From Sphingobacteriaceae bacterium (GTDB lineage Bacteria; Bacteroidota; Bacteroidia; Sphingobacteriales; Sphingobacteriaceae): a stretch of 5,891 nt of DNA. Numbering within the stretch: the stretch's first letter is position 1; each line of letters starts with the position of its first letter. Positions 1 to 4,959 of this stretch are shown in pieces. The notes below the pieces were generated by a model that was given only the letters and a program-made list of their open reading frames with translations, ran no database searches and was not told the origin of the DNA. The position numbers and the translations under genes were made by a program. The DNA lies in the NCBI GenBank assembly GCA_947460275.1, contig CANHHZ010000125.1:1-5891 (forward strand), in the 5' to 3' direction.

Positions 1-276
1 TCAATGCTTAATCTTACCGAAACCAATCGATTGAAATTTAAACTGCCCGAATGGCAGCGGCAAGTGTACAAAACTATGGGTGGTGCACCACATTTAGACC
101 GTAATTATACCGTTTACGGCGAAGTAGTTAAAGGCTTAGAAATGGTTGATACCATTGCCGAAAGCGCAACCGATAAAAACAATAGACCTAAAGAAGATAT
201 TAAAATGACGGTTTCGGTGTTGACCAAACGCGAAGCCAAAAAACTAGAAAAACAATTAGCAAAAAACAAGGGATGA
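1..276 (+). CDS. Peptidyl-prolyl cis-trans isomerase, cyclophilin type (C-terminal part)
   Basis: This is the 3' end of a cyclophilin-type prolyl isomerase, which interconverts cis and trans peptide bonds before proline during protein folding. The reading frame is open from base 1, so the gene begins outside the window; the Met at base 4 is internal. The recognisable part is the cyclophilin C-terminal core: GGAPHLDRNYTVYGEVV followed by KGLEMVDTIA, matching the family's 'LDG-hTVFG-VveGm-vvd' segment. Before it lies a charged insert (about residues 5-24) that I recall as common in Bacteroidota members. After it comes a basic Lys-rich tail. The catalytic Arg/Phe region is upstream and cannot be checked, nor can a signal peptide. 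The stop codon overlaps the next gene's start as ATGA, which suggests translational coupling with xth. The family is clear; the subtype and cell location are not. Confidence 0.88.
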   Translation, partial: SMLNLTETNRLKFKLPEWQRQVYKTMGGAPHLDRNYTVYGEVVKGLEMVDTIAESATDKNNRPKEDIKMTVSVLTKREAKKLEKQLAKNKG

Positions 277-1040
277 AAATTATATCATACAACGTAAACG
301 GCATTAGAGCAGCAGCCACAAAAGGTTTATTTAATTGGCTACAAGCTACCGATGCAGATATGATTTGCCTACAAGAAGTAAAAGCACTGCAAGAGCAAAT
401 ACCTGAAATTATTGCCCTTATAGAGCAGTTAGGCTATCATCATTATTGGTTTGCAGCCGAAAAAAAGGGATACAGCGGTGTTGCCATTTTAACCAAAATA
501 AAGCCAAATAACGTTACTTACGGCTGTGGCGAATCTTGGATAGATGCCGAAGGCCGAATTTTACGTACCGATTTTGATAACTTTTCTTTGATGAGTGTGT
601 ATATGCCTTCGGGTTCAAGTGGCGATGAAAGGCAAAGCAAAAAGTATGATTTTATGAGGTTTTTTGATGTTTATATTGATGGCATCAGAAAAGATTGCCC
701 TAATTTAATCATCTCTGGCGATTACAATATTTGTCACCAACCAATTGATATCCATAATCCAAAATCTAATGCTAATTCATCTGGGTTTTTACCCGAAGAA
801 CGGGAATGGATGGACTTTTTCATCAAAAATGGATTTATAGATTCCTTTAGACATTTTAACAAAGACCCGCACCAATACACGTGGTGGAGTTATAGAGCTG
901 GTGCTAGAGGAAAAAATTTAGGTTGGCGCATTGATTACCATTTGGTTACTTTGCCAATGGAAGAGCGATTGAAGAACGTTAGGATTTTACCCGACGCCCT
1001 GCATTCAGACCATTGCCCTGTTTTGTTAGAATTAATATAA
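273..1040 (+). CDS. xth: Exodeoxyribonuclease III (AP endonuclease, ExoA/XthA family)
   Basis: A 255-residue enzyme of the exonuclease III / AP endonuclease family. It cuts DNA 5' of abasic sites and trims 3' ends in base excision repair, using Mg2+. All landmarks of the endonuclease/exonuclease/phosphatase fold are present: N7 in the N-terminal KIISYNVNGIRAA, metal-binding E35 in CLQEVKA, the GYSGVAIL strand near residue 67, Y110 in VYMPSG, the D150/N152 pair in SGDYNICH, the GWRIDYH segment (D221), and the terminal D246-H247 pair in LHSDHCPV. The length is normal for the ExoA branch. The ATG is chosen because the protein starts exactly at the conserved MKIISYNVNG. That ATG overlaps the upstream isomerase stop by 4 bp, so the two are probably co-transcribed. 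Whether it prefers exonuclease or AP endonuclease activity cannot be told from sequence. Confidence 0.96.
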   Translation: MKIISYNVNGIRAAATKGLFNWLQATDADMICLQEVKALQEQIPEIIALIEQLGYHHYWFAAEKKGYSGVAILTKIKPNNVTYGCGESWIDAEGRILRTDFDNFSLMSVYMPSGSSGDERQSKKYDFMRFFDVYIDGIRKDCPNLIISGDYNICHQPIDIHNPKSNANSSGFLPEEREWMDFFIKNGFIDSFRHFNKDPHQYTWWSYRAGARGKNLGWRIDYHLVTLPMEERLKNVRILPDALHSDHCPVLLELI

Positions 1041-1102
1041 TTACGGGTTACGGGCTGTGAGTTACCAGCTCACAACCCGTAACTCATAAACCATAACTCA
1101 AT
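1041..1102 (+). repeat. 7-bp-phased palindromic repeat filling the xth-hutI spacer
   Basis: The whole spacer between the xth stop and the hutI start is repetitive. Read in steps of seven from 1041 it gives TTACGGG twice, then CTGTGAG and TTACCAG, then CTCACAA and CCCGTAA (complements of the earlier units), then CTCATAA and ACCATAA. The centre forms a hairpin: 1047-1063 pairs with 1067-1083, with one mismatch (1055/1075), one G-T pair and a 3-base loop. No T-run follows it on the + strand, so it is not a classical intrinsic terminator. It would sit in the leader of hutI if hutI is co-transcribed with xth. Confidence 0.85.
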
Positions 1103-2341
1103 ATGCTGATTACCAACATCAAAGCACTTGTAGGCGCACACCCTAAAACACAACTAAGTCTTCGCGGTAGCGAGCTGGCTCAATTGCCTGTTTTAGAAAA
1201 TGCTTGGCTTTTGTTGCAAGACGGCTTGATAAAAGATTTTGGCTTGATGAGCGATATTCCATCTCAAATTTCAAATCTCAAATTTCAAATCTCAGCAAAA
1301 GGCAAATACGTTTTTCCTTCTTGGTGCGATAGCCACAGTCATATTGTTTTTGCTGCTCCACGCGAGGAAGAGTTTGTGATGAAAATTGCGGGTAAAACTT
1401 ATGAGGAGATAGCGGCAGCCGGTGGAGGCATCTTAAACTCGGCCAACAAACTGACACAAGCCACCGAAGACGAGCTTTTTGAAAGAGCCAGTCAACGCCT
1501 GCACGATATGATTTTGCAGGGTACAGGCGCCTTAGAAATTAAAAGCGGGTATGGTTTAACCGTAGCCAGCGAACTCAAAATGTTAAGGGTAATTAAGCGT
1601 TTAAAAGCTAAATTTCCTATTCCAATAAAAGCCACTTTGTTGGCTGCGCATGCTTATCCAGCGGCATATAAAGAAAATCATCAAGCTTACATTCATCTCA
1701 TTACCCAAGAAATGCTTCCGGCGGTTGCCGAAGAAAACTTGGCCGATTACGTGGATGTTTTTTGTGAAAATGGCTTTTTTTCTGTCGATGAAACCGAGCA
1801 GATTTTAGTTGCTGCGGCTAAATATGGCTTAAAACCTAAAATACACGCTAACCAACTTTCGGTATCTGGCGGCGTACAAATTGGCGTAAAACATAATGCC
1901 GTTTCGGTAGATCATTTAGAAGAAATTGACGAGCACGTGTTAACTACTTTAGCGCAAAGCGAAACTATTGCTACGCTTTTGCCTTCCTGCTCGTTTTATT
2001 TAGGTATTCCTTTTGCCAACGCACGCGGTTTAATTAACCACAACGCTATTGTTGCCTTGGCAAGCGATTACAATCCGGGGTCTACGCCTTCTGGCAATAT
2101 GAATTTTGTGGTTTCGTTGGCTTGCATCAAATTAAAAATGATGCCACAAGAAGCCATCAATGCAGCCACTTTAAATGGTGCCGCGGCTATGGAGTTAAGC
2201 CACCAAATGGGCAGCATCGCCATTGGCAAAAAAGCCAATTTATTTATCACCAAACCTATGCCGTCGTTGGCGTTTTTGCCATACAGTTTTGGTCAGAGCC
2301 AAATAGAAACGGTTATTTTAAACGGACAAATTTATGGATAG
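1103..2341 (+). CDS. hutI: Imidazolonepropionase
   Basis: A 412-residue cytoplasmic metal-dependent amidohydrolase that opens 4-imidazolone-5-propionate to N-formimino-L-glutamate, the third step of histidine degradation. The N-terminal beta-sandwich segment (to about residue 70) leads into the first metal motif, H78 and H80 in CDSHSHIVFA. Other family landmarks are EIKSGYGL (145-152), H248 in KIHANQL, H271 in VDHLEE, D322 in the SDYNPGS box, and the closing ITKP / VILNGQIYG strands that complete the sandwich. The length is normal. The start is the first ATG after the repeat-filled spacer and gives a family-typical N-terminus. Residues 54-64 are encoded by a 7-bp-phased repeat and look like an insertion in a loop just before the conserved GKYVFPS strand. 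The stop overlaps the hutG start by 8 bp, which supports an operon. No separate promoter was recognised. Confidence 0.97.
   Translation: MLITNIKALVGAHPKTQLSLRGSELAQLPVLENAWLLLQDGLIKDFGLMSDIPSQISNLKFQISAKGKYVFPSWCDSHSHIVFAAPREEEFVMKIAGKTYEEIAAAGGGILNSANKLTQATEDELFERASQRLHDMILQGTGALEIKSGYGLTVASELKMLRVIKRLKAKFPIPIKATLLAAHAYPAAYKENHQAYIHLITQEMLPAVAEENLADYVDVFCENGFFSVDETEQILVAAAKYGLKPKIHANQLSVSGGVQIGVKHNAVSVDHLEEIDEHVLTTLAQSETIATLLPSCSFYLGIPFANARGLINHNAIVALASDYNPGSTPSGNMNFVVSLACIKLKMMPQEAINAATLNGAAAMELSHQMGSIAIGKKANLFITKPMPSLAFLPYSFGQSQIETVILNGQIYG
1262..1294 (+). repeat. In-frame heptameric repeat inside hutI
   Basis: Read in steps of seven from 1262, the sequence alternates TCTCAAA and TTTCAAA (1262-1289) and ends with a partial unit at 1290-1294. 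It is a 14-bp unit repeated twice with a remnant. It is translated in frame as SQISNLKFQIS (hutI residues 54-64). Similar Ile/Ser/Asn/Leu/Lys/Phe/Gln strings recur in translated Bacteroidota intergenic repeats, as far as I recall. It probably entered an exposed loop of HutI that tolerates extra residues. Confidence 0.85.
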
Positions 2342-3329
2342 TCTTAAAATATACACGCAAAGCGATGTGCTGGCATTGGTAAACAAACGTGAGGGAGAAA
2401 TAAAGTTGGGTGAAAAAGTACAAATTATTAACGACTTGAGCGATCTGAATAGCTCTTCGGCTAAGTTTGTTTTATTGGGCATCCCCGAAGATATTGGGGT
2501 AAGGGCAAATTTTGGCGTTGGTGGCACAAAAACCGTTTTTAATGCAGCCTTAAAAGCGTTGCTAAACATCCAAAGCAATTCTTTTTTACAGGGCGATGAA
2601 CTTTTGGTTTTAGGACATTTTGAAATTGAAGAACCTACTCAAACAAATGTTGAAGCACTGCGAAATAAGGTGAACGAAATAGATAGTTTGGTTGCGCCAA
2701 TTATCCAAAAAATTGTAGCCGCAGGCAAAGTACCTATTGTAATTGGTGGTGGGCATAACAATGCTTATCCCATAATTAAAGGTATTTCTGAGGCTTTACA
2801 GCAACCGATAAATGTGGTAAATATTGATGCTCACGCCGATTTGCGCAATACCAAAGAGGGCAGGCACAGCGGAAATGGTTTCAGTTTTGCTTTGCAAGAA
2901 AATCACTTGAAAGCATATGGCGTTTTTGGATTGCATCAAAATTATATGCACCAAAATTTAGCAACTTATTTGCAAGAAAACCTAAACCTAAAAGCTTTTT
3001 GTTTCGAAGATATCTTACAGAGCGATAAAACTGTGCTCGAAAATTGGTTGGCTTTTACCCAAAACATCCCATCGCCTTGCGGATTGGAAATTGATTTAGA
3101 CAGTATCGAAAACGTGCTATCGAGTGCGGTTAGTCCCTCGGGCTTTAACTTAAATGATGTACGTAAAATGCTTTTATCGGCCAATAAAACCTTTAGTTAC
3201 CTGCACATTTGCGAAGGCGCAACAACATTGGCAAACGGTCAACAAGACTTAAAAACAGGAAAAACAGTTGCTTATTTGGTGAGCGATTTTATTAAAGCTC
3301 TTCTTCCTCGTATTTCTCCGCAGCCTTAA
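2334..3329 (+). CDS. hutG: Formimidoylglutamase (ureohydrolase/arginase family)
   Basis: A 331-residue Mn2+-dependent ureohydrolase. Next to hutI, its expected reaction is hydrolysis of N-formimino-L-glutamate to L-glutamate and formamide, the last step of the HutG branch of histidine degradation. All ureohydrolase metal ligands are visible: H141 in IGGGHNNAYP, D165/H167/D169 in NIDAHADLR, and D254/D256 in EIDLDSI. E294 (HICEGA) matches the late conserved Glu of arginases. GRHSGNGFSF (176-185) is a segment I recall as typical of formimidoylglutamases rather than arginases or agmatinases. The ATG overlaps the hutI stop by 8 bp, so the two are probably translationally coupled. The last 12 codons are overlapped on the opposite strand by the end of the small ORF at 3292-3447. 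Arginase or agmatinase activity is a less likely alternative given the context. Confidence 0.93.
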   Translation: MDSLKIYTQSDVLALVNKREGEIKLGEKVQIINDLSDLNSSSAKFVLLGIPEDIGVRANFGVGGTKTVFNAALKALLNIQSNSFLQGDELLVLGHFEIEEPTQTNVEALRNKVNEIDSLVAPIIQKIVAAGKVPIVIGGGHNNAYPIIKGISEALQQPINVVNIDAHADLRNTKEGRHSGNGFSFALQENHLKAYGVFGLHQNYMHQNLATYLQENLNLKAFCFEDILQSDKTVLENWLAFTQNIPSPCGLEIDLDSIENVLSSAVSPSGFNLNDVRKMLLSANKTFSYLHICEGATTLANGQQDLKTGKTVAYLVSDFIKALLPRISPQP

Positions 3330-3447
3330 GCATTAGCTCCATTTCTTTAATTTGGGCTGCGCTTAGGGGTTCTTCTTGTTCTTGCATTTCAAAAATGGCA
3401 ATCATGGTTTCTTCGTAATGTTTGGCTGAAGTTATTTTGTAGTCCAT
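3292..3447 (-). CDS. Small ORF resembling the N-terminal region of HigA-type antitoxins (HTH absent)
   Basis: This frame on the - strand runs from ATG at 3447 to TAA at 3292 and encodes 51 residues, beginning MDYKITSAKHYEE and ending AAEKYEEEEL. It is acidic and probably helical. The pattern 'K-I-ts---Y---M--I-E---------L---E---L---A--YE-E' resembles, from memory, the N-terminal helical region of HigA/XRE-type antitoxins of Bacteroidota. In those proteins a helix-turn-helix of roughly 60 residues follows. Here the frame stops at that point, and beyond it lies hutG coding sequence on the other strand, so no HTH remnant can follow. It may be a truncated gene or a stand-alone small protein. The last 38 bp overlap the 3' end of convergent hutG. 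No HigB-like toxin is visible nearby, and no ribosome binding site or promoter was recognised. Coding status is likely but not certain. Confidence 0.5.
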   Translation of the reverse strand: MDYKITSAKHYEETMIAIFEMQEQEEPLSAAQIKEMELMLKAAEKYEEEEL

Positions 3448-3453
3448 TTTAAA

Positions 3454-3502
3454 AGTATCTAATAACGAGTATCTATAATCAAGATTTGAGTATCAAGTAG
3501 GA
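3454..3502 (-). repeat. 7-bp-phased AGTATCT/AGTATCA repeat
   Basis: Read in steps of seven from 3454, related units recur: AGTATCT at 3454 and 3468, AGTATCA at 3489, and AGTAGGA at 3496, with more degenerate units (AATAACG, ATAATCA, AGATTTG) between. It lies in the leader of the small ORF, between it and the 5-formyltetrahydrofolate cyclo-ligase gene. Strings of this AGTATCA-type are familiar to me from Bacteroidota intergenic regions, but I cannot verify copy number. The strand assignment follows the flanking genes only. Confidence 0.75.
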
Positions 3503-3520
3503 AAACTATTAACATAATCC

Positions 3521-3555
3521 TCCTTAATCTTTGTTCCTTGCTCTTTGTTCCTGTA
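3521..3555 (-). repeat. 7-bp-phased TCCTTGC/TCTTTGT repeat
   Basis: Five consecutive 7-bp units alternate between two related forms: TCCTTAA, TCTTTGT, TCCTTGC, TCTTTGT and TCCTGTA. It is effectively a 14-bp tandem repeat. It ends 8 bp before the stop codon of the cyclo-ligase gene, on the downstream side of that leftward gene. Its sequence is unrelated to the neighbouring repeat at 3454-3502, but the phase length is the same. Confidence 0.75.
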
Positions 3556-3563
3556 GAACAAAC

Positions 3564-4127
3564 TTACTTAAAATTAATGATTTTTGTGGGGGTAATGCAT
3601 TTATCTAGGCGAACATCGTTTAAATGCACGTCAGTAATTTTGGGGATAGCCTCAAAAAAAGACAATCCAATTTTTTGTGCTTGGCTGTTTTGCAAAAACC
3701 GGTCGTAAAAACCTTTTCCGTAGCCCACTCTATATCCGTTTTCATCAAAAGCTAAAAGTGGAACAATCACCATATCGGGCATACCTAAAAAAGGCTTGGC
3801 TTGTTGTGGTTCGGGAATTTGATATTGGTTTTCTTTTAAATCGGCTTTGCCTTGGTATATAAAATTGCTGATGGTATGCGTTTCAAAATTTGATTTGGGC
3901 ACCACGATTACAATTTCTGGATGGTTTTTTTTCAGCCAATCAATCAGTAAAAAAGTGTTGGGTTCGTTGTGTTGAACAATGGGTAGGTAAATGTGTACGC
4001 TGTTGATATGGGTAAAATCGATGGATGTAAATTGCGTTAGCAGGGCATCGTTTAATGCATTTGCTTGGGCTTGGGTTAAAGCATTGCGTTGCTGTAAAAC
4101 TTGTTTTCGTAGCGCAGATTTAAGCAT
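3564..4127 (-). CDS. 5-formyltetrahydrofolate cyclo-ligase
   Basis: A 187-residue cytoplasmic enzyme (5-FCL, MTHFS family) that converts 5-formyl-THF plus ATP to 5,10-methenyl-THF, returning stored folate to the one-carbon pool. The N-terminal K-x-x-L-R motif (K3, L6, R7) with a following Arg (R14) is the family's nucleotide-binding start. IPEP (104-107) is the middle motif. The signature VPLLAFDENGYRVGYG followed by KGFYDRFL (122-145) contains the Gly/Lys-rich ATP loop. GLSFF (154-158) and the D166-V-H-L-N-D-V-R-L-D175 segment match the C-terminal motifs. The length is typical. The ATG at 4127 places the conserved Lys at residue 3 as in homologues. Common symbols for the family are fthC and ygfA; I leave the symbol blank because usage varies. 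No convincing promoter was found in 4128-4268. Confidence 0.94.
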   Translation of the reverse strand: MLKSALRKQVLQQRNALTQAQANALNDALLTQFTSIDFTHINSVHIYLPIVQHNEPNTFLLIDWLKKNHPEIVIVVPKSNFETHTISNFIYQGKADLKENQYQIPEPQQAKPFLGMPDMVIVPLLAFDENGYRVGYGKGFYDRFLQNSQAQKIGLSFFEAIPKITDVHLNDVRLDKCITPTKIINFK

Positions 4128-4175
4128 AAAATTTTTAATTTTGCCAACACGGAATTTTAGGCGCTTTAATAGAAA

Positions 4176-4203
4176 GGTGCTGAAATAAATTCAGCATGAC
4201 GAA
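4176..4203. repeat. REP-like short palindrome (TGCTGAA / TTCAGCA)
   Basis: A perfect 7-bp inverted repeat, 4178-4184 against 4190-4196, encloses a 5-base loop (ATAAA) and is followed by TGACGAA. I recall the string GCTGAA-n5-TTCAGCATGACG as a dispersed intergenic palindrome in many Bacteroidota and some other bacteria. It lies 50 bp upstream of the cyclo-ligase start. It lacks a T-run, so it is more likely a dispersed repeat than a terminator. Copy number in the genome is unknown. Confidence 0.65.
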
Positions 4204-4204
4204 T

Positions 4205-4260
4205 ATTAAAAACAAACCGCAGTAACACAAAAAATTTAAGGGTATCGCCGCGGTTTGTTT
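4205..4260 (-). terminator. Probable terminator of the PGKGGAF-type EF-P gene
   Basis: An 11-bp perfect inverted repeat, AAACAAACCGC at 4210-4220 against GCGGTTTGTTT at 4250-4260, begins 8 bases beyond the EF-P stop codon on the - strand. Read leftward, the second arm ends in a T-run (TTTGTTTTT) and continues AT-rich. The 29-base loop is long for an intrinsic terminator, and part of the T-run is inside the stem. It could instead be a 3'-end stabilising hairpin. Confidence 0.6.
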
Positions 4261-4268
4261 ATTTTGTA

Positions 4269-4829
4269 TTATTTTACCCTTTCCACATATTCGCCGGTGC
4301 GGGTATCTATTTTAATTTTATCGCCTTGGTTTACAAACATTGGCACTTTGATTTCAACTCCGTTTTCTAAAGTTGCGCTTTTTAATGCGTTTGTAGAGGT
4401 ATCGCCTTTTACGGCGGGCTCAGAATAAGTAACCTCCATTTCTGTAAAATTAGGAATTTGTGCCATAATTGGCTCTTCGCTTTCCATAGAAACCAAAATA
4501 CTCATTCCTTCTTTTAAAAACCTTATGGATGTGCCAAAAAGTGCTTTTGGTACGTTGTACTGCTCATAGCTTACATTGTCCATAACCACCAAATAATCCC
4601 CGTCTTCATATAAATATTGATAGTCGCTGGTTTCTACACGGCAAATCTCAACTTGCTCGTCGGTATTCATACGTGCTTCAACTAATCTAGAGGTTTTGAT
4701 ATTGCGAAACTTTCCGGTATAAAAAGCGCCACCTTTACCCGGTGTGCGGTGATTCCATTCGTCAACTGTAACTAACTCTCCATTTACACGAAGAATATTT
4801 CCGATTTTTATTTCTGATGCTTTTGCCAT
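4269..4829 (-). CDS. efp: Elongation factor P, paralogue with lysine at the loop tip
   Basis: A 186-residue EF-P, which binds ribosomes stalled at consecutive prolines and promotes peptide bond formation. The three-domain layout is complete: an N-terminal KOW-like domain (about 1-64), a middle OB domain (about 65-128) with ICRVET and YQYLYEDGD, and a C-terminal OB domain (about 131-186) with VTYSEPAVKGDTSTNALK and the closing DTRTGEYVERVK. The domain I loop reads HRTPGKGGAF, with K32 at the position of E. coli K34, the lysine modified in several bacteria. The modifying enzyme is not in this window. It is the downstream copy of a tandem pair, 137/186 identical to the gene at 4960-5520. The start is supported by both copies beginning MAKAS. 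A terminator lies between the copies and a promoter-like sequence precedes this one, so it is probably transcribed on its own. Confidence 0.96.
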   Translation of the reverse strand: MAKASEIKIGNILRVNGELVTVDEWNHRTPGKGGAFYTGKFRNIKTSRLVEARMNTDEQVEICRVETSDYQYLYEDGDYLVVMDNVSYEQYNVPKALFGTSIRFLKEGMSILVSMESEEPIMAQIPNFTEMEVTYSEPAVKGDTSTNALKSATLENGVEIKVPMFVNQGDKIKIDTRTGEYVERVK

Positions 4830-4858
4830 TTTATTACTTGGTATTTTTTTTGATGCCG

Positions 4859-4890
4859 CAAGGTAAAAACTATTTTAAAATAAACGGCAA
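4859..4890 (-). promoter_or_regulatory. Probable promoter of the PGKGGAF-type EF-P gene
   Basis: On the - strand, TTG (4888-4890) is followed after 22 bases by TACCTTGC (4858-4865), close to the Bacteroidota TTTG / TAnnTTTG consensus. The -7 core and downstream bases (TACCTTGCGGCA) match the promoter of the other EF-P gene except for one missing T. The likely transcript start near 4850 gives a leader of roughly 20-25 bases. The -33 TTG is the end of the T-run of the preceding terminator. Confidence 0.6.
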
Positions 4891-4922
4891 AAAAAATAGC
4901 TTCGGGAACCACTCCGAAGCTA
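4889..4922 (-). terminator. Intrinsic terminator between the two EF-P genes
   Basis: On the - strand a 9-bp perfect stem, TAGCTTCGG (4914-4922) against CCGAAGCTA (4897-4905), with an added G-T pair and a 6-base loop, is followed directly by eight T residues (4889-4896). This is a textbook rho-independent terminator, placed 37 bases past the stop of the EF-P gene at 4960-5520. It should largely separate transcription of the two paralogues. Confidence 0.88.
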
Positions 4923-4959
4923 ATCAACCTAAACCTAAAACTAAACTATATGAAAATTC

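Noticed and set aside
1041..1102. Hairpin after xth as an intrinsic terminator
   Set aside because: The stem is long but is followed by an AC-rich stretch with no T-run on the + strand, so I list it as a repeat.
2068..2578. Open frames on the - strand (2068-2253, 2318-2578) and on the + strand (2122-2382) across hutI/hutG
   Set aside because: They lie within or antisense to two well-supported hut genes, show no recognisable motifs, and are explained as shadows of the real frames.
2966..3184. Antisense 72-codon frame inside hutG
   Set aside because: It is fully contained in the conserved hutG coding region, with low-complexity sequence and no family resemblance.
1041..3555. Period-7 repeats as a CRISPR array
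   Set aside because: Units are 7 bp and contiguous, with no constant repeat of about 28-37 bp, no unique spacers and no cas genes.
3564..4127. A functional link between the folate cyclo-ligase and the adjacent hut genes through formimino/one-carbon transfer
   Set aside because: HutG releases formamide and does not need folate, and the genes are convergent, so adjacency alone does not support a pathway link.
3677..4188. Two + strand frames (3677-3862, 3991-4188) over the cyclo-ligase gene
   Set aside because: Both are antisense to a gene with clear family motifs, and neither product is recognisable.
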